Assembly: GCA_026994125.1 (NCBI GenBank)
Contig: JALWRJ010000088.1
Location: forward strand, 1 to 8,244
From: Cyclobacteriaceae bacterium
GTDB lineage: Bacteria; Bacteroidota; Bacteroidia; Cytophagales; Cyclobacteriaceae
DNA length: 8,244 nucleotides
Reading direction: 5' to 3'
The position numbers and the translations under genes were made by a program. Numbering within the stretch: position 1 is the stretch's first letter; every line of letters starts with the position of its first letter. Positions 1 to 5,704 of this stretch are shown here, piece after piece. The notes below the pieces were generated by a model. That model was given only the letters and a program-made list of their open reading frames with translations. It made no database searches and was not told the DNA's origin.

Positions 1-1
1 A

Positions 2-217
2 TTAATACCCGGTATGCAAGTTCAGGTGGAAACCAATAACGGGCCTACCATTGCTATGGTTATTCAAATTGAGGGCGAAGAGGTAACACTCGATTTAAAC
101 CACCCCCTGGCCGGTGTAACCCTTAACTTTGATGTAGAGGTGATGGATGTAAGGCAGGCTACCGATGAAGAACTGGAACATGGCCATGTGCATGGAGCCG
201 GAGGGCACCAACACTAA
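2..217 (+). CDS. slyD: FKBP-type peptidyl-prolyl cis-trans isomerase, SlyD-like, C-terminal part
   Basis: This is the 3' end of a gene whose start lies upstream of the window. The frame is open from base 2 with no stop before TAA at 215-217, and 71 residues are visible. The segment NHPLAGVTLNFDVEVMDVR is the hallmark last part of SlyD-type FKBPs: the end of the insert-in-flap chaperone domain, then the final strand of the FKBP fold. The family catalyses proline cis-trans isomerisation and acts as a folding chaperone, usually in the cytoplasm. The protein ends in a short His/Gly-rich tail (about HGHVHGAGGHQH). This recalls the metal-binding tail of Escherichia coli SlyD, which helps deliver nickel, but it is much shorter and has no cysteines. 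The ATG at 14-16 is an internal Met, not the start, because the upstream codons (L-I-P-G) fit the family. The family call is firm; metal binding is inference. Confidence 0.88.
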   Translation, partial: LIPGMQVQVETNNGPTIAMVIQIEGEEVTLDLNHPLAGVTLNFDVEVMDVRQATDEELEHGHVHGAGGHQH

Positions 218-270
218 ACCTTTTTAAACGATTTGCGTAAATAATGATTTTAAACTTAAACAATAAAGTG

Positions 271-858
271 ATGAAAAAGTTAATTGTAGCCATTTTTATG
301 GCATTTATAGTGGCCGGATGTGCTTCTGTAAAAGTATCTTCGGATTATGACACCACGGTTGATTTTACCCAATACAAAACTTTTGAATACTTTGGTTGGG
401 CAGAGGAAAGTAACAAAATTTTAAACCAGTTAGAACAAGAGCGCATTGAAGCTGCCTTTGGTGCTGAGTTAAAAAAACGAGGATTACAAATTGTAGAGAA
501 AGGCACAGGAGGCGACTTAATTGTAACTTTGTATGTAGTTACCGAGCAAAAAACATCTACAACAGCTAATACCACCACCATGGGTGGTGTGGGCTATGGT
601 GGCTTTTATGGGTATGGTCCTGCTTACGGTTGGGGTGGTAATGTAGCACATTCTACTACCACCTATTCGCAGCACGAATACACTGTAGGTACCTTAATTA
701 TAGATGTATATGATGCCAAAGAAAAGAAATTGATTTGGGAAGGCGTTGGCACTGGTACCGTTAAGGAGGCAAAATCGCCCGAAAAGCGACAGGAAAACAT
801 TGAGTATGCCGTAGCTAAAATAATGGAAGCATATCCTGTAAAGCCTGCCGGGAACTAA
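271..858 (+). CDS. DUF4136 family lipoprotein
   Basis: The product is a predicted 195-residue lipoprotein. I chose the ATG at 271 rather than the in-frame ATG at 244 because it directly begins a compact lipoprotein signal: MKK, a hydrophobic stretch, then lipobox V-A-G-C with Cys17 as lipidation site. The residues after the cysteine (ASVKVSSD) lack the acidic/Lys-rich motif linked to surface export in Bacteroidota, so a periplasm-facing anchor is more likely (inference). The body fits DUF4136: a DYD...DFTQYKTFEY start, a central GGDLIVTLYVV strand, and the GTLIIDVYDAKEKKLIWEGVGTG segment near residues 140-162. Residues about 96-137 form a Thr/Ser- then Gly/Tyr-rich loop between conserved strands. 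The molecular function of the family is unknown. The gene sits 53 bp after slyD and converges on the 881-2290 gene with 22 bp between stops. No clear promoter or terminator was seen in either gap. Confidence 0.85.
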   Translation: MKKLIVAIFMAFIVAGCASVKVSSDYDTTVDFTQYKTFEYFGWAEESNKILNQLEQERIEAAFGAELKKRGLQIVEKGTGGDLIVTLYVVTEQKTSTTANTTTMGGVGYGGFYGYGPAYGWGGNVAHSTTTYSQHEYTVGTLIIDVYDAKEKKLIWEGVGTGTVKEAKSPEKRQENIEYAVAKIMEAYPVKPAGN

Positions 859-880
859 CGTTTAAATTTTTAGCAATCAT

Positions 881-2290
881 TTATTGGTGCGCTTCTTGTT
901 CCAAAAGTTGGTCAATCACTTTTGGGATATCAAGCGCATCAATTTTTTTAACTACTATTTTTTTATCCTTGTCCAAAATATAAACAGTAGGGGTAGAGCG
1001 CACATCGTAAAAGTATTTAACATAAGTTTGGCTATGTAAATCGGCCAGGTTTATCCAGGCTAAATCGTTTAGTTTGATAAAATCTTTCCATTTTTTTTCA
1101 TCGGTTCCGGTGCAAATACCCAATATTTCTACTCCTTTGGATTGCAATTCAGGATACTGTTCGTATAAAACAGGTGTTTTGCGTTGGCAATGCCCGCAAT
1201 CGGGATCGTAAAAATAAAGCACCGTAAACCGGGCGTTAATATCGCGTAAATTAACCTCGTTGCCCAGGGTGTCCCACAAGCTAAGCTCAGGCGCATCGTT
1301 ACCAATAAAATTGGGTTTAATCATATTCATCCGTTGGCGTAATTTTTCTAAGGTTTCCCGGGTAGTCCATTCATCGGCTTGCCCTGTAAGGTAGTAGGTT
1401 TCAACAATATGCACAAACACCTTATCAAAATCAATTACAGGCGATGCTTCGTATTTATTAATTAAGGTAATTAGTAAATACCGAAAAGCTTCGTGGCTGC
1501 GCTTAGCTTTAGCAATTAACCCATCCACTTCCTTAATCACAGAGTCGGAGCGTTGAATAACTACATCATCTAGGAATTCTTTAATTTTAGCATCCAGCAA
1601 AGGCGTACGAAGCAGGCCGGGGTCGGTAATATCTATATTATCCCAATAATGGTTTTTGTAATATAAATAGTTGAACAGTTTTTTATCGGTTACCGAATCG
1701 GGAGCTTCCGGTACTTCGGGGGTTTGCATTAACCTTATTATTTTTTCGAGCATGGTACCGGGGTAGGCTTTAGCCAGCTCCTTTTGATAAGCTACCACTT
1801 GCTTATTTAGTTTCGATAATTCTTCATTTAGTTTTACCTTTTCCGTTTCATTGTTTGTGCTGTCGTAGCGGTTTAATAACGCTTTGCTTTGCTTGCGAAT
1901 GCTGCTTGTAAAGGCTTGTAGTTTATAAAAACCTTCGTTGGTTGGACTGTGGGTTATGTGTGCACTTTCTACAAAATCGGGGGGCGTTACCTCCATATTA
2001 AATTGTTGTTCGCCAATTAAAAACTCAAAATAATAATTGGGGCTGTAATAAAAATATATTCCCGAAGTAAGGGGTTGCGCTCCGGTAAACAGTACATGGC
2101 CATTTACTACCTTGGCCGTGTCGTCCAGGTAGCGGTTGGTGGCAAAGTGATGCCCAAGGTAGGCTACCGTATCGGTGGTATTGTTTATTTTTATGTCGAT
2201 GGCATACCCTTGCGCATGTAACCATTGAGGCAATACCAGGAAACAAAAAAATGTAAATTTAAAATAGCTTAAAAATGGTGTTTTGTTCAT
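881..2290 (-). CDS. Exported TlpA/AhpC-TSA-type thioredoxin-fold protein with DUF4369/DUF5106-like N-terminal region
   Basis: This 469-residue protein is probably a periplasmic or envelope thiol-disulfide oxidoreductase. Residues 1-27 look like a Sec signal peptide ending in LHAQ, with no lipobox cysteine. Residues about 28-125 are beta-rich and resemble DUF4369. Residues about 125-175 are charged and helical, a possible coiled coil. Residues about 195-325 resemble DUF5106, including YYKNHYWDNIDITDPGLLRTP. Residues 327-469 are the thioredoxin-like domain: NFIGNDAPELSLWDTLGNEV opening, YFYDPDCGHCQ with redox pair Cys365/Cys368, and the cis-proline segment RSTPTVYILD at 431-440. The active-site dipeptide is Gly-His, as in protein disulfide isomerases, instead of the Cys-Pro-x-Cys common in TlpA/ResA proteins. 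It is the last minus-strand gene of the block, 81 bp after the yhhQ stop; whether it has its own promoter is not clear from sequence. The fold is firm; substrate and redox direction are unknown. Confidence 0.87.
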   Translation of the reverse strand: MNKTPFLSYFKFTFFCFLVLPQWLHAQGYAIDIKINNTTDTVAYLGHHFATNRYLDDTAKVVNGHVLFTGAQPLTSGIYFYYSPNYYFEFLIGEQQFNMEVTPPDFVESAHITHSPTNEGFYKLQAFTSSIRKQSKALLNRYDSTNNETEKVKLNEELSKLNKQVVAYQKELAKAYPGTMLEKIIRLMQTPEVPEAPDSVTDKKLFNYLYYKNHYWDNIDITDPGLLRTPLLDAKIKEFLDDVVIQRSDSVIKEVDGLIAKAKRSHEAFRYLLITLINKYEASPVIDFDKVFVHIVETYYLTGQADEWTTRETLEKLRQRMNMIKPNFIGNDAPELSLWDTLGNEVNLRDINARFTVLYFYDPDCGHCQRKTPVLYEQYPELQSKGVEILGICTGTDEKKWKDFIKLNDLAWINLADLHSQTYVKYFYDVRSTPTVYILDKDKKIVVKKIDALDIPKVIDQLLEQEAHQ

Positions 2291-2371
2291 TTGTTTTGTT
2301 TTTTTAAGAATGTTACAGCATGGTAGCTAAATTTTTAAGATACTGTTGCTCGTTTTTACCCCTTAATTAAG

Positions 2372-3178
2372 TTAAAAAAAACCTTTGCTCTTGGTGGCTG
2401 CCTCCTCCATTAATTCATGGGCAAAATGCTTGCCAAGGTAGCTATCAATAATAGCATGCGCTATGTAAAGCAAAGGAGTTAGCACAATAGCTACCACAAA
2501 TTTATATAGGTAGTTAATAATACCCACAGCTACTACCATTTTTAGGCTCCAGGGTGGGTTGCCAAATACATAAAAAGCAATAAACAACACCACAAAACTA
2601 TCTACCAGTTGCGATATCAGGGTAGAACCCGTTGCACGTAACCAAATTTTTTTATCTCCGGTTAGTTTTCTTAATTTTTGAAACACAAATACATCTAATA
2701 ACTGGCCTAAAAGAAAAGCAACCAGCGAGCCAATGATAATGCCGAGCCCCTGCCTGAATATTTTAGTATAGGCATAATTTATGTTAAACGGGTTGCCCAG
2801 GTGGTCGGTACTGTTAATAGTCAACCAAAAAGGAGCCGGTGGTAAGCTGGTAACTACGGCAATTACCACAAACACATAAATAATTAAAATTACGGTAAGG
2901 TAGGTAATGCGTTTTACCCCTTCTTTGCCAAAATATTCATTAATAATATCGGTGGTTACAAAAACCACAGGCCAAATAATGGCACCTGCTGTAAGGTTAA
3001 AATCGAGCACGAAATCGCCAAATACAGGTAGTTGAGCAGGAGCAAACCCTAAACTGGCTTCGCCCGAAAAAATTTTTACACCAATGAGTTCGGCCACTAC
3101 GGCATTGGTAATAAAAATGACGGCCAGCACTAAAAATAAGTTGGTTTTCTTTTTATGTAAAGTAGTTGCCTTAGCCAT
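2372..3178 (-). CDS. yhhQ: YhhQ/VUT family queuosine precursor transporter
   Basis: This 268-residue integral inner-membrane protein belongs to the YhhQ (DUF165, 'VUT') family. Characterised members import the queuosine precursors preQ0/preQ1 for modification of tRNA wobble position 34. About six hydrophobic segments are visible, near residues 14-33, 62-80, 91-112, 143-166, 184-206 and 214-242. Family motifs are present: TTDIINEYFGKEGVKR at 75-90, LGQLLDVFVF at 157-166, and RATGSTLISQLVDS at 181-194 with its polar Arg/Ser/Gln/Asp residues inside a membrane helix. The start ATG lies 5 bp after the rnz stop, so the gene is almost certainly co-transcribed with rnz. No queuosine-synthesis gene is visible in the window and no riboswitch-like leader fits in the 5-bp gap. 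Which precursor is carried cannot be told from sequence. Confidence 0.88.
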   Translation of the reverse strand: MAKATTLHKKKTNLFLVLAVIFITNAVVAELIGVKIFSGEASLGFAPAQLPVFGDFVLDFNLTAGAIIWPVVFVTTDIINEYFGKEGVKRITYLTVILIIYVFVVIAVVTSLPPAPFWLTINSTDHLGNPFNINYAYTKIFRQGLGIIIGSLVAFLLGQLLDVFVFQKLRKLTGDKKIWLRATGSTLISQLVDSFVVLFIAFYVFGNPPWSLKMVVAVGIINYLYKFVVAIVLTPLLYIAHAIIDSYLGKHFAHELMEEAATKSKGFF

Positions 3179-3183
3179 AATTA

Positions 3184-4098
3184 CTATTCAATAGTAAATG
3201 TTTTTCCTTCCAAGGCAAGGTAACTTTCTTTAAAAATTTTTCTTGCCTCCAATTCAAGCGGGCTTAAATCTTTATAACGGGCCGAAAAGTGCCCGAGCAA
3301 CAGGGTGTTTACATGTGCATTTTTGGCCAACCGTGCTGCTTGTGAAGCCGTTGAATGAAAAGTGTTGCTGGCACGCAATTCGTTTTCATCTAAAAACGTG
3401 GCTTCGTGGTACAATAGATTTACCTTGTGCAGTATGTGCTTTAGTTCGGGTATGTGAGCTGTGTCGGAGCAATAAGCATACGATTTTTGCGGGAGCGGAG
3501 GTATGGTTAAATCCTTGTGTTTGTATAATAGCTTGCCGGCATCATTGTAAATATCTTCGCCCTTTTTAAGGGAGCCAATTTGTGCCAGAGTAAGGTTGGG
3601 AGGCAGCTTAGCTTTATTAAACCGGATAGGGTGGGGTTTTTCTCGAAATAAAAACCCCATACAAGCTATGCGGTGGTTAAGCGGTATGGTGCTTACGGTA
3701 AGTTGCCTGGTTTCAAAAATAACTTCATGTTGTTTTTCATCGGTGCTATGAAACCGCAACTCGTACTTTAGGGTGGTATCAGAATACTTAAAGTGTGAAA
3801 CCAGGATATCCTGTAAACCTGCCGGGCCAAATACATCGAGGGCTTTGGTACGCCCTTGCAAGTGCATAGAGGCCAGCAAACCGGGCAAACCCAGGTAATG
3901 GTCGCCATGCAAATGGCTTATAAAAATAGCGTTAATTTTTAAGGCACTAAGCTTGTAGTTTTTAAGTTGATTTTGAGTGGCTTCGCCACAATCTACCAAA
4001 TAACGCGAGTTTTTATACTGAATGTATTGCGATGTATGGTGCCTTCCATAGGCCGGAATGGCCGAATTTGAACCTACAATGGTAACCTGAAAGGCCAA
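3184..4098 (-). CDS. rnz: Ribonuclease Z (tRNA 3' endonuclease)
   Basis: RNase Z is a cytoplasmic metallo-beta-lactamase-fold endonuclease that cuts tRNA precursors just after the discriminator base to make mature 3' ends. The 304 residues match the usual length of the short bacterial form. The binuclear zinc site looks complete: SHLHGDH at 61-67 (His62, His64, Asp66, His67), His142 in NHRIACMGF, Asp212 in CSDT, and His270 in LLGHFSARY. HEATF (231-235) and His248 are also in place. The flexible-arm exosite, around residues 155-200, is present. The start is TTG: an in-frame TAA lies eight codons upstream with no ATG or GTG between, and the N-terminus (MAFQVTIVGSNSAIP) lines up with the family. 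A GGGGAGG sequence sits 9 nt upstream. The gene begins 1 bp after the STAS gene stop and ends 5 bp before yhhQ, so these form a tight operon. Confidence 0.95.
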   Translation of the reverse strand: MAFQVTIVGSNSAIPAYGRHHTSQYIQYKNSRYLVDCGEATQNQLKNYKLSALKINAIFISHLHGDHYLGLPGLLASMHLQGRTKALDVFGPAGLQDILVSHFKYSDTTLKYELRFHSTDEKQHEVIFETRQLTVSTIPLNHRIACMGFLFREKPHPIRFNKAKLPPNLTLAQIGSLKKGEDIYNDAGKLLYKHKDLTIPPLPQKSYAYCSDTAHIPELKHILHKVNLLYHEATFLDENELRASNTFHSTASQAARLAKNAHVNTLLLGHFSARYKDLSPLELEARKIFKESYLALEGKTFTIE

Positions 4099-4099
4099 T

Positions 4100-4480
4100 T
4101 TATTCTTCCTCCCCGCCTTTTATTTCATTCTCAACCTCGTGCATAAAAACAGCATCTATGGCTTCTTCTACCGTAGGTAAAATGGTTAATACGCCATCGA
4201 GTTGCGAAATTTTAATTAGTTTAAGTGTGTGTTCCGATAGGGCGGCCAATACAAATAACCCCCCTTCTTGCTGGATGGTACGGTTGCCTACCAACAGTGA
4301 ACTTAAACCCGATGAATCGGTATAATTTACTTCGGACAAATCGAGAATGATATTTTTTACACCCTCGGCACTTAAGGTAATAAGTTCCGTTTTTAAGGCC
4401 GGAGCCAACAGTGAATCTAACTTGGGTTCGTGTAATTTAAATACACAGTATTTTTCTTGTTTATCTATGGTGTATTTCAT
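4100..4480 (-). CDS. STAS-domain protein, anti-sigma factor antagonist-like (SpoIIAA/RsbV type)
   Basis: This is a single-domain STAS protein of 126 residues. In the SpoIIAA/RsbV family the protein binds an anti-sigma kinase, and phosphorylation of a conserved serine switches binding off. The core motif is visible as NIILDLSEVNYTDSSGLSSLL at residues 43-63. Asp55-Ser56-Ser57-Gly58 matches the phosphorylation loop, and Ser56 is the likely phosphoacceptor by comparison with RsbV. A second conserved region follows (GGLFVLAALSEHTLKLIKISQLDGVL, about 73-98). The last 15 residues are a highly acidic tail (HEVENEIKGGEEE). No RsbW-type kinase, PP2C phosphatase or sigma factor lies in the window, so its partners are unknown. 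The gene ends 1 bp before rnz and is probably first in the rnz-yhhQ operon, with a 271-bp upstream region that could carry the promoter. The domain call is firm; the regulatory target is not known. Confidence 0.9.
   Translation of the reverse strand: MKYTIDKQEKYCVFKLHEPKLDSLLAPALKTELITLSAEGVKNIILDLSEVNYTDSSGLSSLLVGNRTIQQEGGLFVLAALSEHTLKLIKISQLDGVLTILPTVEEAIDAVFMHEVENEIKGGEEE
4108..4114 (-). promoter_or_regulatory. Shine-Dalgarno-like sequence for rnz
   Basis: On the minus strand this reads GGGGAGG and ends 9 nt before the TTG start of rnz. It lies inside the last codons of the STAS gene (Gly-Gly-Glu-Glu-Glu). Most Bacteroidota genes lack such a sequence, so this one, paired with a weak start codon, may be a real ribosome-binding site. 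It could equally be a by-product of the GGEEE codons. Confidence 0.45.
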
Positions 4481-4553
4481 GTGCTTAAATTTAAATTTCT
4501 GTGCCTAATGTACAGAACAATATTTGTAAACGGTAAATGTAAATATTAGTTGG

Positions 4554-4561
4554 CAAAAATA
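4554..4561 (-). promoter_or_regulatory. Possible Bacteroidota-type -7 promoter element upstream of the STAS-rnz-yhhQ operon
   Basis: The minus strand reads TATTTTTG, matching the TAnnTTTG element recognised by the primary sigma factor of Bacteroidota. It would put a transcript start roughly 65 nt before the STAS ATG. The matching TTG at about -33 is poor: GTG is found at that spacing. In A/T-rich DNA an 8-mer with two free positions can arise by chance, so this is only a candidate. Confidence 0.3.
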
Positions 4562-4619
4562 CATAGGGTCCGTTGAAAAACACTTCATGCTACTGTAAAC
4601 TTAGGGTGGTATTGTGAAA

Positions 4620-4717
4620 ATGTAAGATGTGAGATATGAAATGTGAGATATGAAATGTGAGATGTGAGATGTGAAATATGAAATATGAGATATGAAATAT
4701 GAGATATGAAATGTGAA
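4620..4717. repeat. Heptanucleotide tandem array, 14 copies of ATRTGAR-like unit
   Basis: Ninety-eight bases split exactly into 14 head-to-tail 7-mers with no insertion or deletion. The unit on the plus strand is ATRTGAR (R is A or G). Variation is almost wholly A/G transitions at positions 3 and 7; the only other change is in the first copy (ATGTAAG). Parts show a 14-nt higher order, such as ATGTGAG-ATATGAA twice and ATATGAG-ATATGAA twice. Degenerate copies continue for one unit at each side. A 7-bp inverted repeat flanks the array (TAGGGTG at 4602-4608, CACCCTA at 4739-4745), which may be chance. The array lies between the purC stop and the STAS start, upstream of the candidate promoter. 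It is not coding: short minus-strand frames through it only spell His/Ile/Ser/Leu-type repeats. Its function is unknown. Confidence 0.95.
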
Positions 4718-4751
4718 ATGTTGAAGAACCAACACCAACACCCTACACCAC

Positions 4752-5693
4752 CTATTGCGATGCAATCCAAATGCGAAGGTTGGTTTCAATGCGCGATTCG
4801 AGTTGTTTTGTTGGCGCTTTTACAAAGGGCTTTCCTGTAAAGTGTTCGTATAGCTCAATGTAGCGGTTGCTGATGTCTGAAATCTTAGCATCCGTCATTT
4901 TAGGAATTTTTTGCCCTTCCAGGCCTTGAAAACCCTCAGAGATAAGCCACTGTCGTACAAACTCTTTTGAAAGTTGCTTTTGTGGTTCGCCTTTTTGTTG
5001 TCGCTGTTGGTAGCCATCGGCATAAAAGTAACGCGAAGAATCGGGCGTGTGAATTTCATCAATTAGATAAATGGTATTGTTAAGCTTGCCAAATTCGTAC
5101 TTAGTATCTACTAATATAAGCCCTTGTGCTGCGGCCATTTCGGTGCCTTTGGCAAAGAGTTGCCGGGTGTAGTTTTCTAATTGAGTGTATTCGTGCTCAC
5201 TTACCAAGCCCTTCGTTAGTATTTCTTCCCTCGAAATGTCTTCATCGTGGCCTTGGTGTGCTTTAGTGGTAGGAGTTATAATAGGGGCAGGCAATGGGTC
5301 GTTTTCACGCAGTCCATCGGGCAAAGCTACTCCACAAATAGATCGTTTACCCGATCGGTACTCGCGCCAGGCATGGCCGGCCAGGTAGCCCCTAATTACC
5401 ATTTCAACGGGGTAGGGTTCGCAACGCAAACCTACCGTGGCATTGGGGTCGGGGGTGGCCAGTAGCCAGTTAGGTACAATATGTTTAGTGGCTTCCAGGT
5501 TGGCGGCCGCAATTTGGTTAAGCACCTGCCCTTTGTAAGGTATAGCTCTTGGTAAAACCACATCAAAGGCCGAGAGGCGGTCGGTGGCTACCATTATCAG
5601 GTAGTTGTTAAATGAATACACATCGCGCACCTTACCTCGGTAAAAGTGGGTTTGGCCGGGCAGTGTAAAATTTGTTTCCTTTAAGGCTTCCAT
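4752..5693 (-). CDS. purC: Phosphoribosylaminoimidazole-succinocarboxamide synthase (SAICAR synthetase)
   Basis: PurC joins CAIR and aspartate with ATP to give SAICAR in de novo purine synthesis, in the cytoplasm. The 313-residue protein shows the nucleotide-binding start YRGKVRDVY at 18-26, [13 protein letters not shown] at 36-48, the region [18 protein letters not shown] at 95-112, and the second SAICAR synthetase signature LVDTKYEFG near 194-202, followed by [14 protein letters not shown]. Its length and the AGHA variant (in place of TGS in the first signature) fit the longer form exemplified by yeast Ade1 (306 residues), unlike the 237-residue Escherichia coli enzyme. The ATG start agrees with family N-termini. 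The gene lies 11 bp after the repeat-protein stop and is probably co-transcribed with it. No purine riboswitch-like leader is visible and no other pur gene is present. Confidence 0.97.
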   Translation of the reverse strand: MEALKETNFTLPGQTHFYRGKVRDVYSFNNYLIMVATDRLSAFDVVLPRAIPYKGQVLNQIAAANLEATKHIVPNWLLATPDPNATVGLRCEPYPVEMVIRGYLAGHAWREYRSGKRSICGVALPDGLRENDPLPAPIITPTTKAHQGHDEDISREEILTKGLVSEHEYTQLENYTRQLFAKGTEMAAAQGLILVDTKYEFGKLNNTIYLIDEIHTPDSSRYFYADGYQQRQQKGEPQKQLSKEFVRQWLISEGFQGLEGQKIPKMTDAKISDISNRYIELYEHFTGKPFVKAPTKQLESRIETNLRIWIASQ

Positions 5694-5704
5694 GTGTTAA
5701 GAGG

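Noticed and set aside
244..270. Upstream ATG adding nine residues to the DUF4136 lipoprotein
   Set aside because: The shorter form starts with MKK followed by a compact hydrophobic core and lipobox, which is the normal length of a lipoprotein signal; the extra residues are polar and unneeded.
859..882. Possible bidirectional terminator between the converging genes
   Set aside because: Only a 5-bp A/T stem (TAAAT/ATTTA) can be formed, too weak to call.
2291..2371. Promoter for the thioredoxin-fold gene
   Set aside because: I saw no full TAnnTTTG with a TTG at proper spacing. The 10-bp palindrome CTTAATTAAG at 2362-2371 is A/T-rich and could be chance.
4585..4789. Two overlapping minus-strand reading frames rich in His, Ile, Ser, Leu, Phe and Tyr across the tandem array
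   Set aside because: They are produced by the 7-nt array itself, which has no stop codons on the minus strand in these frames and gives a 7-residue translated period. They overlap the 3' end of purC and lack any family resemblance.
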